Under the pieces are notes generated by a model. It saw only the letters and a list, made by a program, of their open reading frames with translations. It ran no database searches and was not told the origin of the DNA. This document shows positions 7,619 to 16,373 of a DNA stretch of 63,794 nt, piece by piece. Source of the stretch: an uncultured Oscillospiraceae bacterium (GTDB taxonomy: Bacteria; Bacillota_A; Clostridia; Oscillospirales; Oscillospiraceae); NCBI GenBank assembly GCA_944387755.1, contig CALXGC010000010.1, positions 1 through 63,794 of the forward strand, written 5' to 3'. How positions within the stretch are numbered: position 1 is the first letter of the stretch; each line of letters opens with the position of its first letter. The translations under genes were made by a program, and so were the position numbers.

Positions 7619-9127
7619 TCACTCTTTTTTCCAGATGGTGACGCTTTTGCGCAGCGGGACGCGCCCATATTTTTTCATCTGCTGGCTGCTGTTGCCCTTG
7701 AGCTGCCGCAGGCAGTATAGCTTCACCGGCGTGAAGCCGAACTGCTCCGCCAGGCTGGTGGACAGGGTGTCCACGGGGATGACCTCCCCGCCGTACCGGA
7801 CGTTGTCGTTGACAAAGGCCACAAAAGCGCCCCTTTTGCAGGTCCGGTACAGCTCCGCGTAGAGGAAGGCGAGCTCGGTGAAATAGCCCTCCACCATCCG
7901 GATGACGCCGCTGTTGTTCAGGTCCCCGTGCTCCCGGCGCTGGTTTAAAGCCGCCAGCGTCTCCTGGAGCGCGGCGTTGTCCTGAATTGCGCGGCAAATG
8001 GCGCTGAACCGGCCGGGGGCGCCGGCGTGCTGGTAGTGCGCCTGAAGGCGGTCCAGCTTGGATTTGCTCTCCACAGTGCAGGAGAGCAGCTCCTGCCGCA
8101 GCTGTTTCAGCGCCTGTTCCCCAAATCCCAGATAGACCAGCTCCAGGGCATAGGTCCGGGTGTAGTCGTAGCGGTTGCAGTAGGGGGGCGAAGTGATGAC
8201 GCCGCTGAAGCTGTTGTCCGGAACCTGGGGCAGGCAGAACAGGGCGCTGCCCTGCTGAAAGTGGATTTTTCCGCCGGATTGGGGAGCGCCGCTGGCCTGG
8301 ATGGCCTGGATGTCGGACAAAACCCGCGTGAATTCCTCGGAGACGGCGCTTTGGACGTCCTCAATGACCTCGCGGCAGCGGTGGGGGGGCAGAAGCCTGC
8401 GCCCGGTCTCCCTGCGCTTGACGTTGGCGTTCTCCACCTTTTTGGAGCGGGAGTCCCAGCTTAAATACTGCCCGCTCTTCTCTGTGTAGCTGCACCGCTC
8501 CAGGGAGTTGACGACGCAGAGGGTGAACAGATTCTTGGCCGCCTCAGAGCAGGGGAAATCTGCAATCCACTCCTTGATGTAGGCCAGGAAGCGCTCGTTC
8601 TGCTCCGGATAGGCGGTATCCGTAATGGTGACGTACGGCGTCTTTTTGGCATAGTCCTCCGGCAGAGCGAGCTGCCGGAACGCCCCGGCCAGAGCCTCAA
8701 GCTCCCGGATGTCGTAGTCCATTACATTGGCCTTCGCGGCGATGGCCACCCTGGAGATGGGCAGGACGTCATAGCCGGCGCTGTTGATGCCCCGCATCCG
8801 GCACACCAGCGCCGTGGTTCCGGAGCCCATAAAGGGGTCCAGAATGGTGTCGCCGGGGACGGCCCCCATGTCGTCCGGAAGCGTGTTCACAAGGCTGGCA
8901 GAAAATCCCTCCTTGTACTTCAGCCAGCTGTGCAGCGCCTCTTTTTTGCTCAACTGATAGCTGACGCTCTGCCGGTCGAATTTTTCCGTCACCTCCAGGA
9001 TGGGTTCATATTGCCGTTCCAAACCCTGGCGGGCGTCCTCACAGCACAGGCCGCCGGCGGAGAACTGGCCGACGATGTAGCCGGCCTTTTCCGGCCTGGC
9101 AGCGGGAACCGGTGTCGATTGCTTCAT
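7619..9127 (-). CDS. DNA methyltransferase (amino-methyltransferase, likely N4-cytosine) of an AvaI-type R-M system
   Basis: A 502-residue S-adenosylmethionine-dependent DNA methyltransferase. The SAM-binding motif DPFMGSGTT is at residues 97-105 and the catalytic TSPPY motif at 312-316, followed by CNRYDYTRTYALE. About 200 residues separate them, presumably including target recognition. S-P-P-Y is typical of N4-cytosine enzymes, though adenine methylation cannot be excluded from sequence. The ATG at 9127 is chosen: the endonuclease stop plus the next bases give TGAGGAG, a ribosome site 11 bases upstream. It lies 14 bases downstream of the restriction gene, so it should protect the genome from that enzyme. 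Confidence 0.88.
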   Translation of the reverse strand: MKQSTPVPAARPEKAGYIVGQFSAGGLCCEDARQGLERQYEPILEVTEKFDRQSVSYQLSKKEALHSWLKYKEGFSASLVNTLPDDMGAVPGDTILDPFMGSGTTALVCRMRGINSAGYDVLPISRVAIAAKANVMDYDIRELEALAGAFRQLALPEDYAKKTPYVTITDTAYPEQNERFLAYIKEWIADFPCSEAAKNLFTLCVVNSLERCSYTEKSGQYLSWDSRSKKVENANVKRRETGRRLLPPHRCREVIEDVQSAVSEEFTRVLSDIQAIQASGAPQSGGKIHFQQGSALFCLPQVPDNSFSGVITSPPYCNRYDYTRTYALELVYLGFGEQALKQLRQELLSCTVESKSKLDRLQAHYQHAGAPGRFSAICRAIQDNAALQETLAALNQRREHGDLNNSGVIRMVEGYFTELAFLYAELYRTCKRGAFVAFVNDNVRYGGEVIPVDTLSTSLAEQFGFTPVKLYCLRQLKGNSSQQMKKYGRVPLRKSVTIWKKE

Positions 9128-9141
9128 GTGTTCAAAACTCC

Positions 9142-9840
9142 TCAAAGGTCGATTAACCAGTTGCAGTATTCCGTCAATTGGTTTAGATTGGTCAGGTTGG
9201 CGGCGTTGGACAGCGTTCCGTTCTCCAGCTGCCGGTAAATTTCCTCCGCCATGGAGCGTTCAATGGCGGCTCCGACAAAGGAGGTTTGGATGGCCGGGTA
9301 TCCGGCGGCGGCAAAGCTGGTTCGGATGCGGGTCAGGGCGGAATTTCCGGTCTTCCAGTGTTCATCCGCTCCGGCGGGATCGATGCTGCCCTTCAGCTCG
9401 CCGAACATGATGGCCCGCGCATCCTGGCGGACAATGCGCCCCCTGTTATAGCTGCCGGGATCGCCGGAAAACAGGGAGAGGTCCACGTTTTTATTTACCG
9501 TGGGAATTTTGGCGTCGAGATAAGCGCTCCCCGCCGGCTTCAAAAACCGTTCAATCAGCTCCTGAATGGCCAGGGTTTGGCCGGCCGTATCCAGATAGGA
9601 GAGCGCTTTGTCCGAGATGCCCGCCGCCGTCACCAGAAACGGGCGCAGTTCCGGGATGGAGAGCAGGTCCTGCGGCGTCTTTGTGTGGGCCGCTGCGTCT
9701 TTGAACGCGGAGGCGTTCTGGATATAGAAGTCGCACAGCTGGTTTTTCTCCAGTGCAATGTGCAGAAACCCGTTCCTGGTCTCCTCATGGGTGGTGACAA
9801 GGCTCTCCGCAGAAGTGATAAAGCGGTTGTTTGCAGACAT
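9142..9840 (-). CDS. AvaI/BsoBI family type II restriction endonuclease
   Basis: A 232-residue endonuclease. The catalytic layout matches what is known of BsoBI (D212, E240, K242, H253): D120, E148, K150 and H161 here lie at the same spacings (28, 2 and 11 residues), in NVDLS, FGELKG and ADEHWKT. AvaI and BsoBI cut CYCGRG; that specificity is an inference for this protein. It is shorter than BsoBI (about 320 residues). The ATG at 9840 is chosen for the upstream AAGGGGGG. It precedes its methyltransferase, so the toxic enzyme is translated first. A terminator lies 26 bases upstream and no clear promoter is visible between them. Confidence 0.85.
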   Translation of the reverse strand: MSANNRFITSAESLVTTHEETRNGFLHIALEKNQLCDFYIQNASAFKDAAAHTKTPQDLLSIPELRPFLVTAAGISDKALSYLDTAGQTLAIQELIERFLKPAGSAYLDAKIPTVNKNVDLSLFSGDPGSYNRGRIVRQDARAIMFGELKGSIDPAGADEHWKTGNSALTRIRTSFAAAGYPAIQTSFVGAAIERSMAEEIYRQLENGTLSNAANLTNLNQLTEYCNWLIDL

Positions 9841-9865
9841 GGTGATTTTACCCCCCTTCACCGCA

Positions 9866-9902
9866 GAAAGAAAAAGAGGGCCTGGTCTTGCCAGACCCTC
9901 TG
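9866..9902 (-). terminator. Terminator of the small His-rich protein gene
   Basis: On the minus strand GAGGGTCTGG pairs with CCAGGCCCTC around a short loop, followed by TTTTTC. It lies directly before the restriction endonuclease gene, whose expression may depend on read-through. Confidence 0.8.
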
Positions 9903-9909
9903 TCTGTTG

Positions 9910-10140
9910 TCAGCGTCCGCAGCCGTGGTGGCCGTGGTGGCCGTGGTAGCCGTGGCTTCCGCCCCAGGCATAGTCGCAGATGCCGTCGCCGTCTGTATCC
10001 CACTGGCAGCTGTATTCACAGCTGGCGGCGGGAGTCTGCCCACGGGACCAGCCGTGTCCGTGCGCAAAGGCGGTGGTGCAGACCAGAGCCAGAAGCAGAA
10101 CTGCGGTAAGAATGACGCCCAGTTTTTTCGTCGCACACAC
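9910..10140 (-). CDS. Small secreted His/Gly-rich protein
   Basis: A 76-residue protein with a signal peptide (hydrophobic residues about 7-25, ending TTAFA before HGHGW). The mature part holds a DTDGDGICDYAW segment, resembling the Ca2+-binding DxDxDG loops of secreted proteins. It ends in a His/Gly tract, HGYHGHHGHHGCGR, a plausible metal-binding tail. The start is GTG; the ribosome site AAGAAAGAG is very close to it, so the exact start is uncertain. It follows the dehydratase-like gene by 33 bases in the same direction. The function is unknown; extracellular metal binding is a guess from composition. Confidence 0.7.
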   Translation of the reverse strand: MCATKKLGVILTAVLLLALVCTTAFAHGHGWSRGQTPAASCEYSCQWDTDGDGICDYAWGGSHGYHGHHGHHGCGR

Positions 10141-10173
10141 CTCTTTCTTATGTCCCTGCCAGGCAGGGAAGGC

Positions 10174-11466
10174 TTAACTCAGTTGATTGACCGGTTCCTC
10201 AGAGAGCTTCTCTCTGGCCACGGACAGCATCAGCTTGATCCGGTTTTCCTGGTTGACGCGGGTGGCGCCGGGGTCATAGTCCACCGGCACGATGTTGGAG
10301 TCCGGGTAGCGGTCCTTGATTTTGTGCACCATCCCCTTGCCGCAGATGTGGGTGGGGAGACAGCCGAAGGGCTGGGTGCAGATGATATTCTCATAGCCGT
10401 GGACAATCAGCTCCACCATCTCCGCCGGGAGGAACCAGCCCTCGCCCATGCGGTTGCCCAGGCCGATCAGGTCCTGCATGGGGGGCTTTGTGTCCTGATA
10501 GGCGGAGAGCTGCACAAAGTCTGAGTACTGGTCCACCGCCTCCATAAAGACTTTCTCAATCTTCTCCAGATAGTTCATCAGCTTGGACGCGGCCAGGGAG
10601 ACCAGCTTCCGCCCGCCGTAGATGCGGTGGTCCTGAATGCGGGCGTCCACCTTGAACATCAGAAAGCCCAGCAGGCCGGGGACCATCACCTCGCAGTCCT
10701 GTTCGGCCAGGAACTGCTCCAGATTGTTGTTGGCAAAGGCGGCGTACTTGACGTAGATCTCGCCCACAATGCCCACGCGCACCTTTTTCCGGCTCATATC
10801 CCGGCGGATGGCGGCGAAGGAGCGGATGATGTCCTGAAAATTGCGCCCCATCTCCCGGAGGCTGTAGCCTCTGGCGTGCCGGAACTGTTCGCCGATTTGG
10901 CTGACCCAGTGGTTGAGGGTCCGGTCCGTCTCCCCCTTTTCAATCTCATAGGGGCGGGTCTGGTTGCTCAGGAGCATAATCAGGTCGCCGTAGATAACCC
11001 CCGCCAGCATACGCCGGATGATGGAGTAGGACAGATGGAAGCCGGGGTTGTGCTCCGTGCCGGAGAGGTTGAAGGAGATCACCGGCACATAGGAGAAGCC
11101 GGAGCGGGCCAGGGCCTTTCGGATGATGTGGATATAGTTGGACGCCCGGCAGCCGCCGCCGGTCTGCATAATAATCAGGGCGACCTTGTGGGGGTCGTAT
11201 TTGCCGGAGGTCAGGGCGTCCAGAAACTGCCCTGTCACCAGCAGGGCGGGGTAGCAGATGTCGTTGTGGGTGTACTTCAGGCCGAGGGATTTGACCCGCT
11301 CCCCCGCGTTGTCCAGAAGGACCATGTTATAGCCCTCGTTCTGGTAGATGTGGCGCATGATATTGAAGTGGATGGGCAGCATATCCGGGACCAGAATGGT
11401 GTACTCCCGTTTCATCTCCCTGGTGAAGAGGAGACGTCCGTTTTTGTCGTATTTGAGCTCCGCCAT
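10174..11466 (-). CDS. 2-hydroxyacyl-CoA dehydratase-like protein, copy 1
   Basis: A 430-residue protein related to the small subunits of 2-hydroxyacyl-CoA dehydratases and to double-cubane-cluster proteins, which carry Fe-S clusters and do ATP-driven, very low potential reductions. Conserved cysteines sit in NDICYP, TGGGCRASNY and QPFGCLP, candidate cluster ligands. The family is known, the substrate is not. No CoA-transferase or acyl-CoA dehydrogenase gene is adjacent, so amino acid fermentation is not implied. The ATG at 11466 opens MAELKYDKNGRLLFT, aligned with the start of copy 2 (28541-29875). It begins 10 bases after its activase partner. Confidence 0.8.
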   Translation of the reverse strand: MAELKYDKNGRLLFTREMKREYTILVPDMLPIHFNIMRHIYQNEGYNMVLLDNAGERVKSLGLKYTHNDICYPALLVTGQFLDALTSGKYDPHKVALIIMQTGGGCRASNYIHIIRKALARSGFSYVPVISFNLSGTEHNPGFHLSYSIIRRMLAGVIYGDLIMLLSNQTRPYEIEKGETDRTLNHWVSQIGEQFRHARGYSLREMGRNFQDIIRSFAAIRRDMSRKKVRVGIVGEIYVKYAAFANNNLEQFLAEQDCEVMVPGLLGFLMFKVDARIQDHRIYGGRKLVSLAASKLMNYLEKIEKVFMEAVDQYSDFVQLSAYQDTKPPMQDLIGLGNRMGEGWFLPAEMVELIVHGYENIICTQPFGCLPTHICGKGMVHKIKDRYPDSNIVPVDYDPGATRVNQENRIKLMLSVAREKLSEEPVNQLS

Positions 11467-11476
11467 GGCGTTGTGG

Positions 11477-14395
11477 TTATCTCTCCTTCTGCTGCTCCAG
11501 CGCCGCCAGAAGGCTGCGCAGGCGTACTTTGACCGTGCCGAGATTGGTAATCTCGTCGATTTTAATCTGGGTGTAGATTTTCCCCGCCCGCTCCAGAATG
11601 GCGCGGGTCTCGTCCGAGGTGATGGCGTCCAGGCCGCATCCGAAGGAGATGAGCTGCACCAGCTCCATATCGGGCTGAGCGCCCATGTACTTGGCCGCGG
11701 CGTAGAGCCGGGAGTGGTAGGTCCACTGGTTGAGCACATGGACGGGGAATTTTTTGACCGAGCCGCTCAGACAGTCCTCCGAGATGACCGCAAGCCCCAG
11801 GGAGGTCAGCAGCATGTCAATGCCGTGGTTGACCTCCGGGTCGGCGTGGTAGGGCCGGCCGGCCAGACAGATAATCCGCCGGCCCTCCCGGCGGGCCTGC
11901 TCCACAATGTCCTGGCCCTTCTTCCGCACCGCCTCCAAATAGGCGTCCCGGGCGGCATAGGCCCGGCCGGCGGCCCGGCGCACCTCGGAGAGGGGGAAGG
12001 AGCCCTCAAAGTGGCGCTCCAGCATCTCCTTCATCCGGCCGGGGAAGGCCGCGTGCCGGTGGGGACCGGCGTAGTCGTTGATGAAGCGCACGCCGCGGCG
12101 CATCTCCACGTTGGCGGCGATGGTCTCTGGGTAATAGGCCACCACCGGGCAGTTATAGTGGTTGTCTCCCAGCCCCTCGTCGAAGTTAAAGCTCATGCAG
12201 GGGTAATAGATGGCGTCCACCCCCTGGTCCATCAGCTCCTCCACATGGCCGTGGAGCAGCTTGGCGGGGAAGCAGACGGTGTCGCTGGGAATGGTGGCCT
12301 GGCCCTTGAGGAAGGTCTCCCGGGTGGAGGGGGCGGAGAGCACCACGGTGAAGCCCAGCTCCGTGAAGAATGCGTGCCAGAAGGGGGCCATCTCCCACAT
12401 GTTCAGGCCCATAGGAATGCCCACCCGGAGCTTTCTGCTGCCCTCCACAGGGGTTAGGCCGGCCATATAGGTCTGCTTGAAGCGGTAGATGTTCAGGTCC
12501 TCCTGGGTGTTCTTCTTTGTGACCGGCCGCTCGCAGCGGTTGCCGCCGATATACCGGGAGCCGTCCGCAAAGGTGTTGACGGTGAGGCGGCAGTGGTTGC
12601 TGCACCCCTGGCAGATGACGCCGGTCACTTCGTGGTGAAATCTGGCCAGCTCCTCCGGGCTGAGCAGCGTGCTGTGCTGGCCGGCCTTTGCCTGGCTTCG
12701 GGCGTAGAGGGCGCAGCCATAGGCCCCCATCAGCCCGGCGATGGCAGGGCGGACGACGTTGACGCCCAGCTCCCGCTCAAAGGCCCGCAGCACCGCGTCG
12801 TTGAGGAAGGTCCCGCCCTGGACCACAATGCGCTGCCCCAGGTCGGACAGGCTGGAGGGGCGGATCACCTTGTAGATGGCGTTTTTGACAATGCTGACAG
12901 ACAGGCCGGAGGAGATGTCCCCGGTGGTGGCCCCGTCCTTCTGGGCCTGCTTCACAGAGGAGTTCATAAATACGGTGCAGCGGGACCCCAGGTCCACCGC
13001 GCCGGTGGAGAACAGCCCCAGCTTGGAGAAGGTCTCCACGTCGTAGCCCAGCGTGCTGGCGAAGCTCTGGAGGAAGGAGCCGCAGACGGAGGAGCAGGCC
13101 TCATTGAGGTAGATGTTGTCAATGGCCCCGTTCCGGATGTGGAAGCACTTCATGTCCTGTCCGCCGATGTCGATGATGAACTCCACGTCCGGCATAAAGG
13201 CCTTGGCGGCGGTGAAGTGGGCGGCGGTCTCCACCAGGCCGTAGTCCACATGGAAGGCGTGGCGGATGATGTCCTCTCCATAGCCTGTGACGCAGGCGGC
13301 GGCCACGTTCAAGTCCGGCTTTTGGGCATAGAGGTCCTCCAGCAGCTTTTTGATGACGGGAACGGGGTTGCCCACGTTGCTCTGATACAGGGAGTGGAGC
13401 AGCGTGCCGTCCTGTGCGACGGCGGCGGCTTTAATGGTGGTGGACCCGGCGTCAATCCCCAGGAAGACCGGCCCGTCCCAGGACAGCAGGTTCCCTCTGG
13501 GGACGTCCGCCCCGGCGTGGCGGCGGCGGAAGTCCTCATACTCCGCCTCGTCCTGGAAGAGGGGGGGCAGCGTCTCCCGCTCCCAGTGGGAGACATAGCC
13601 GGACAGACGCCGGATGGTCTCCGGCAGCCGGCAGTCCTGGGAGGCGCAGAAGGCCGCTCCCAGAGAGACATAGTACAGGGAGTTCTCCGGACACAGCCCC
13701 TTCAGGTGCAGCACCTCGTCAAAGCAGCGGCGCAGCATGGGCATGAAGGTAAGCGGACCGCCCAGATAGAGCAGGTTGCCCCGCATAGGCCGCCCCTGGG
13801 CCAGACCGCCGATGGTCTGGTTGACCACCGCGTAGAAAATGCTGGCGGCGATGTCGCTCTTCTTTGCGCCCTGATTCAAAAGGGGCTGAATGTCGCTTTT
13901 GGCGAAGACGCCGCAGCGGGAGGCGATGGTATACACCCGCTCGCGCTGTTCGGCGAGGCCGTTCATGTCCTCCGTCCCCACGCCCAGCAGGTTGGCCATC
14001 TGGTCGATAAAGGCGCCGGTGCCGCCGGCACAGGTGCCGTTCATGCGGGCCTCCATGCCGCCCTTCAGGAAGAGGATCTTCGCGTCCTCGCCCCCCAGCT
14101 CGATGATGCAGTCCGTGCCCGGCGCGCAGCGGTCAGCGGCGACCTTGGTGGCATAGACCTCCTGGACGAACTGAATGCCGCACTTTTCCGCCATGCCCAT
14201 GCCGGCGGAGCCAGAGATGGCCAGGCGGCAGGGGACCTCTCCGCCGAAGCGCTGTAAAATATCCTCCAGCAGCTCGACGGTTTTGGCCGTAATCTGGGAG
14301 AGATGCCGCTGGTAAGTCTGGTAGAGCAGATGATCCCCGTCGTCCAGCACGACGCATTTAATGGTTGTAGAGCCTACATCCAAACCAATTTTCAA
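11477..14395 (-). CDS. Giant acyl-CoA dehydratase activase-related protein (two BcrAD/BadFG ATPase domains plus DUF2229), copy 1
   Basis: A 972-residue ATP-dependent activator. Two ASKHA-type ATPase domains lie in tandem, one starting at KIGLDVGSTT and one near residue 310 at LGIDAGSTT. Each keeps the paired cluster cysteines of HgdC-type activators: NGTCAGGTGAF with SRCGVFAKS, and NEACSSVCGSF with SRCTVFMNS. A DUF2229 region follows with CQGCSNHC, YYPCMSFNFDEG, GRPYHADPE and SFGCGLDA. The TTG at 14395 is chosen because AGGAGGG lies 8 bases upstream; a TTG 12 codons earlier has no site. It probably drives electrons into the downstream dehydratase-like partner. A paralogue is at 29988-32921. 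Confidence 0.85.
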   Translation of the reverse strand: MKIGLDVGSTTIKCVVLDDGDHLLYQTYQRHLSQITAKTVELLEDILQRFGGEVPCRLAISGSAGMGMAEKCGIQFVQEVYATKVAADRCAPGTDCIIELGGEDAKILFLKGGMEARMNGTCAGGTGAFIDQMANLLGVGTEDMNGLAEQRERVYTIASRCGVFAKSDIQPLLNQGAKKSDIAASIFYAVVNQTIGGLAQGRPMRGNLLYLGGPLTFMPMLRRCFDEVLHLKGLCPENSLYYVSLGAAFCASQDCRLPETIRRLSGYVSHWERETLPPLFQDEAEYEDFRRRHAGADVPRGNLLSWDGPVFLGIDAGSTTIKAAAVAQDGTLLHSLYQSNVGNPVPVIKKLLEDLYAQKPDLNVAAACVTGYGEDIIRHAFHVDYGLVETAAHFTAAKAFMPDVEFIIDIGGQDMKCFHIRNGAIDNIYLNEACSSVCGSFLQSFASTLGYDVETFSKLGLFSTGAVDLGSRCTVFMNSSVKQAQKDGATTGDISSGLSVSIVKNAIYKVIRPSSLSDLGQRIVVQGGTFLNDAVLRAFERELGVNVVRPAIAGLMGAYGCALYARSQAKAGQHSTLLSPEELARFHHEVTGVICQGCSNHCRLTVNTFADGSRYIGGNRCERPVTKKNTQEDLNIYRFKQTYMAGLTPVEGSRKLRVGIPMGLNMWEMAPFWHAFFTELGFTVVLSAPSTRETFLKGQATIPSDTVCFPAKLLHGHVEELMDQGVDAIYYPCMSFNFDEGLGDNHYNCPVVAYYPETIAANVEMRRGVRFINDYAGPHRHAAFPGRMKEMLERHFEGSFPLSEVRRAAGRAYAARDAYLEAVRKKGQDIVEQARREGRRIICLAGRPYHADPEVNHGIDMLLTSLGLAVISEDCLSGSVKKFPVHVLNQWTYHSRLYAAAKYMGAQPDMELVQLISFGCGLDAITSDETRAILERAGKIYTQIKIDEITNLGTVKVRLRSLLAALEQQKER

Positions 14396-14446
14396 TGGGA
14401 TTTCCCTCCTGAAAAACTGCGTATCCGCCAAAATATTTATCGTAAT

Positions 14447-14475
14447 ATTTTAGCACGTCCTAACCGGGAAGACAA
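14447..14475 (-). promoter_or_regulatory. Promoter of the first activase/dehydratase-like operon
   Basis: On the minus strand TTGTCT, a 17-base spacer and TAAAAT, about 50 bases upstream of the activase start. Confidence 0.65.
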
Positions 14476-14538
14476 TGCGTATGTTTGACAAATCTGTCTG
14501 TATTTGCGCCGGATTTCTGTATCAGACTCCGGTTTGGG

Positions 14539-14567
14539 TTGACTTTCACGGAAAAACTGGATAAACT
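14539..14567 (+). promoter_or_regulatory. Promoter of lysA
   Basis: TTGACT, 17 bases and TAAACT, about 70 bases before lysA. The leader is too short for a lysine riboswitch. Confidence 0.65.
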
Positions 14568-14635
14568 AAGTTTGATTTTTCCAAGGAGGCCGGAGGGCCC
14601 CCAAGAGAAAGAAAACGCAGAAGGAGCGAATGCCA

Positions 14636-15895
14636 ATGAAAAAACCGTTTGTCACCCTGGAGCAGCTTCAGGAGATTGTGAAGCAGTACCCCACGCCCTT
14701 TCATCTCTATGACGAGAAGGGCATCCGGGAGAACGCCCGCGCTCTGAGAGCCGCCTTTGCCTGGAATCCGGGCTATAAAGAGTTCTTCGCCGTAAAGGCC
14801 ACCCCCAATCCCCAGATTTTGAAGATTCTGAAGGAGGAGGGCTGCGGGGTGGACTGCTCCTCCCTGTGCGAGCTGCTCATGTCCGACCGCTGCGGGTTCC
14901 ACGGGGAGGACATCATGTTCTCCTCCAACGACACCCCGGCGGAGGAGTTTGTGCTGGCCGCCAAGCTGGGGGCCACCATCAACCTGGACGACATCACCCA
15001 TGTGGACTTTTTGAAGAATACAATTGGCTATATTCCAAAAAAGATTTCCTGCCGGTTTAATCCCGGCGGCACCTTCCAGCTGGGGGAGAGCAAAGAGGGC
15101 TTCCAGGTGATGGACAACCCCGGCCAGGCCAAATACGGCATGACCCGGGAGCAGATCGCCGAAGCCTTCAAGCGCCTGAAGGAGATGGGGGCCGAGGAGT
15201 TCGGCATTCACGCCTTCCTGGCCTCCAACACCCTGTCCAACGACTACTACCCCGCTCTGGCGAAAATCCTGTTCCAGCTGGCGGTGGAGCTGAAGCGGGA
15301 GACCGGCTGCCACATCACCTTCATCAACCTGTCCGGCGGCGTGGGCGTTCCCTACCGCCCGGAGCAGCCCGCCAACGACATCGCCGTCATCGGCGAGGGG
15401 GTCCGGAAGGCCTATGAGGAGGTGCTGGTCCCCGCCGGTATGGACGACGTAGCCATCTGCACCGAGCTGGGCCGGTTTATGCTGGCCCCCTATGGCCATC
15501 TGGTGACGCGGGTGCTCCACCAGAAGCACATTTATAAGGAGTATATCGGGGTGGACGCCTGCGCCTCCAACCTGATGCGCCCGGCCATCTACGGGGCGTA
15601 CCACCATATCACCGTCATGGGCAAGGAGGACGCCCCCTGCGGCCACAAGTACGACGTCACCGGCGCCCTGTGTGAGAACAGCGACAAGTTTGCCATTGAC
15701 CGGATGCTGCCGGAGATTGAAATTGGCGACCTGCTGGTGATCCACGACACAGGCGCCCACGGCCACGCCATGGGCTACCAGTACAACGGCCGCCTGCGCT
15801 CCGCCGAGGTGCTCCTGTGCGAGGACGGCTCCGCCCGCCTCATCCGGAGAGCCGAGACCCCGGAGGATTACTTCGCCACAGCGATTTGGGAATAA
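14636..15895 (+). CDS. lysA: Diaminopimelate decarboxylase
   Basis: A 419-residue PLP enzyme of fold type III that decarboxylates meso-diaminopimelate to L-lysine, the last step of lysine synthesis. The PLP lysine is K54 in FAVKATPNP. Other family marks are INLSGGVGVPY (phosphate-binding glycines), CTELGRFM and GVDACASNLMRPA. The C-terminal DTGAHGHAMGYQYNGRLR is typical of LysA-like decarboxylases. The ATG at 14636 is preferred over one two codons earlier because AAGGAG then lies at normal spacing. It is monocistronic, divergent from the activase operon, and followed by a GC-rich hairpin without T-run. Confidence 0.92.
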   Translation: MKKPFVTLEQLQEIVKQYPTPFHLYDEKGIRENARALRAAFAWNPGYKEFFAVKATPNPQILKILKEEGCGVDCSSLCELLMSDRCGFHGEDIMFSSNDTPAEEFVLAAKLGATINLDDITHVDFLKNTIGYIPKKISCRFNPGGTFQLGESKEGFQVMDNPGQAKYGMTREQIAEAFKRLKEMGAEEFGIHAFLASNTLSNDYYPALAKILFQLAVELKRETGCHITFINLSGGVGVPYRPEQPANDIAVIGEGVRKAYEEVLVPAGMDDVAICTELGRFMLAPYGHLVTRVLHQKHIYKEYIGVDACASNLMRPAIYGAYHHITVMGKEDAPCGHKYDVTGALCENSDKFAIDRMLPEIEIGDLLVIHDTGAHGHAMGYQYNGRLRSAEVLLCEDGSARLIRRAETPEDYFATAIWE

Positions 15896-15901
15896 ACCGG
15901 C

Positions 15902-15928
15902 GTGGGGGCGGAGGGTATCCGCCCCCAC
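15902..15928 (+). other. GC-rich hairpin after lysA
   Basis: A perfect 11-bp stem (GTGGGGGCGGA / TCCGCCCCCAC) with a 5-base loop and no T-run. It is a weak terminator or mRNA 3' end stabiliser. Confidence 0.5.
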
Positions 15929-15998
15929 AAAATTGCGTCCCGCAGGGGGCGGGAACGCTGGAAAAATAAAATAAGAAATAAGGAGAGAGATTCCAAAC

Positions 15999-16373
15999 AT
16001 GAACATCATGGGCGAACTGGCTCTTATTTTCGGCGTCTGTCTGGTGGGCGTGGGGGTAGAGGCGCTGCTGCCGGTGGCCTTCCCGGCCAGCGTCGTCAGC
16101 CTGATTTTACTGATGCTTCTCCTGTTTACCGGCGTCATCAAAGAGGGGTACATCCGGACGGCGGCGCATTTTCTGACGGCCAATATGGCCTTTTTCTTTC
16201 TCCCGTCCTTCGTGGGCATGATTGAGCATGTGGAGCTGATACGCAGCTACGCCCTCCCGCTGATTCTGATCGTGGTGCTGACCACCCCGGTTGTCTATCT
16301 GGCGGCGGGGTGGACGGTCCGGCTGCTGATGATTTGGGAAAAGAAGAGAAAGGGGGGGAGTCCCCGTGCTTGA
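15999..16373 (+). CDS. lrgA: CidA/LrgA family membrane protein
   Basis: A 124-residue holin-like membrane protein with four hydrophobic segments and a basic C-terminus (WEKKRKGG). The FPASVVSLILLMLLLFTG and MAFFFLPSFVGMIEH stretches are typical of the CidA/LrgA family, which affects murein hydrolase activity and, in some bacteria, pyruvate or metabolite export. AAGGAGAGAG lies upstream of the ATG. Its end overlaps the next gene by 8 bases, forming the classic lrgA-lrgB pair. The symbol follows common usage; CidA is equally possible. Confidence 0.85.
   Translation: MNIMGELALIFGVCLVGVGVEALLPVAFPASVVSLILLMLLLFTGVIKEGYIRTAAHFLTANMAFFFLPSFVGMIEHVELIRSYALPLILIVVLTTPVVYLAAGWTVRLLMIWEKKRKGGSPRA

Noticed and set aside
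12593..14257. 554-codon plus-strand reading frame opposite the first activase
   Set aside because: It is the antisense of a strongly supported gene, with Gly/Ala/Val/His-biased composition, no ribosome site and no motif. GC-rich DNA leaves such frames open.
14476..14635. Lysine riboswitch before lysA
   Set aside because: The transcript leader from the mapped promoter is only about 65 bases, and no L-box core sequence is visible.
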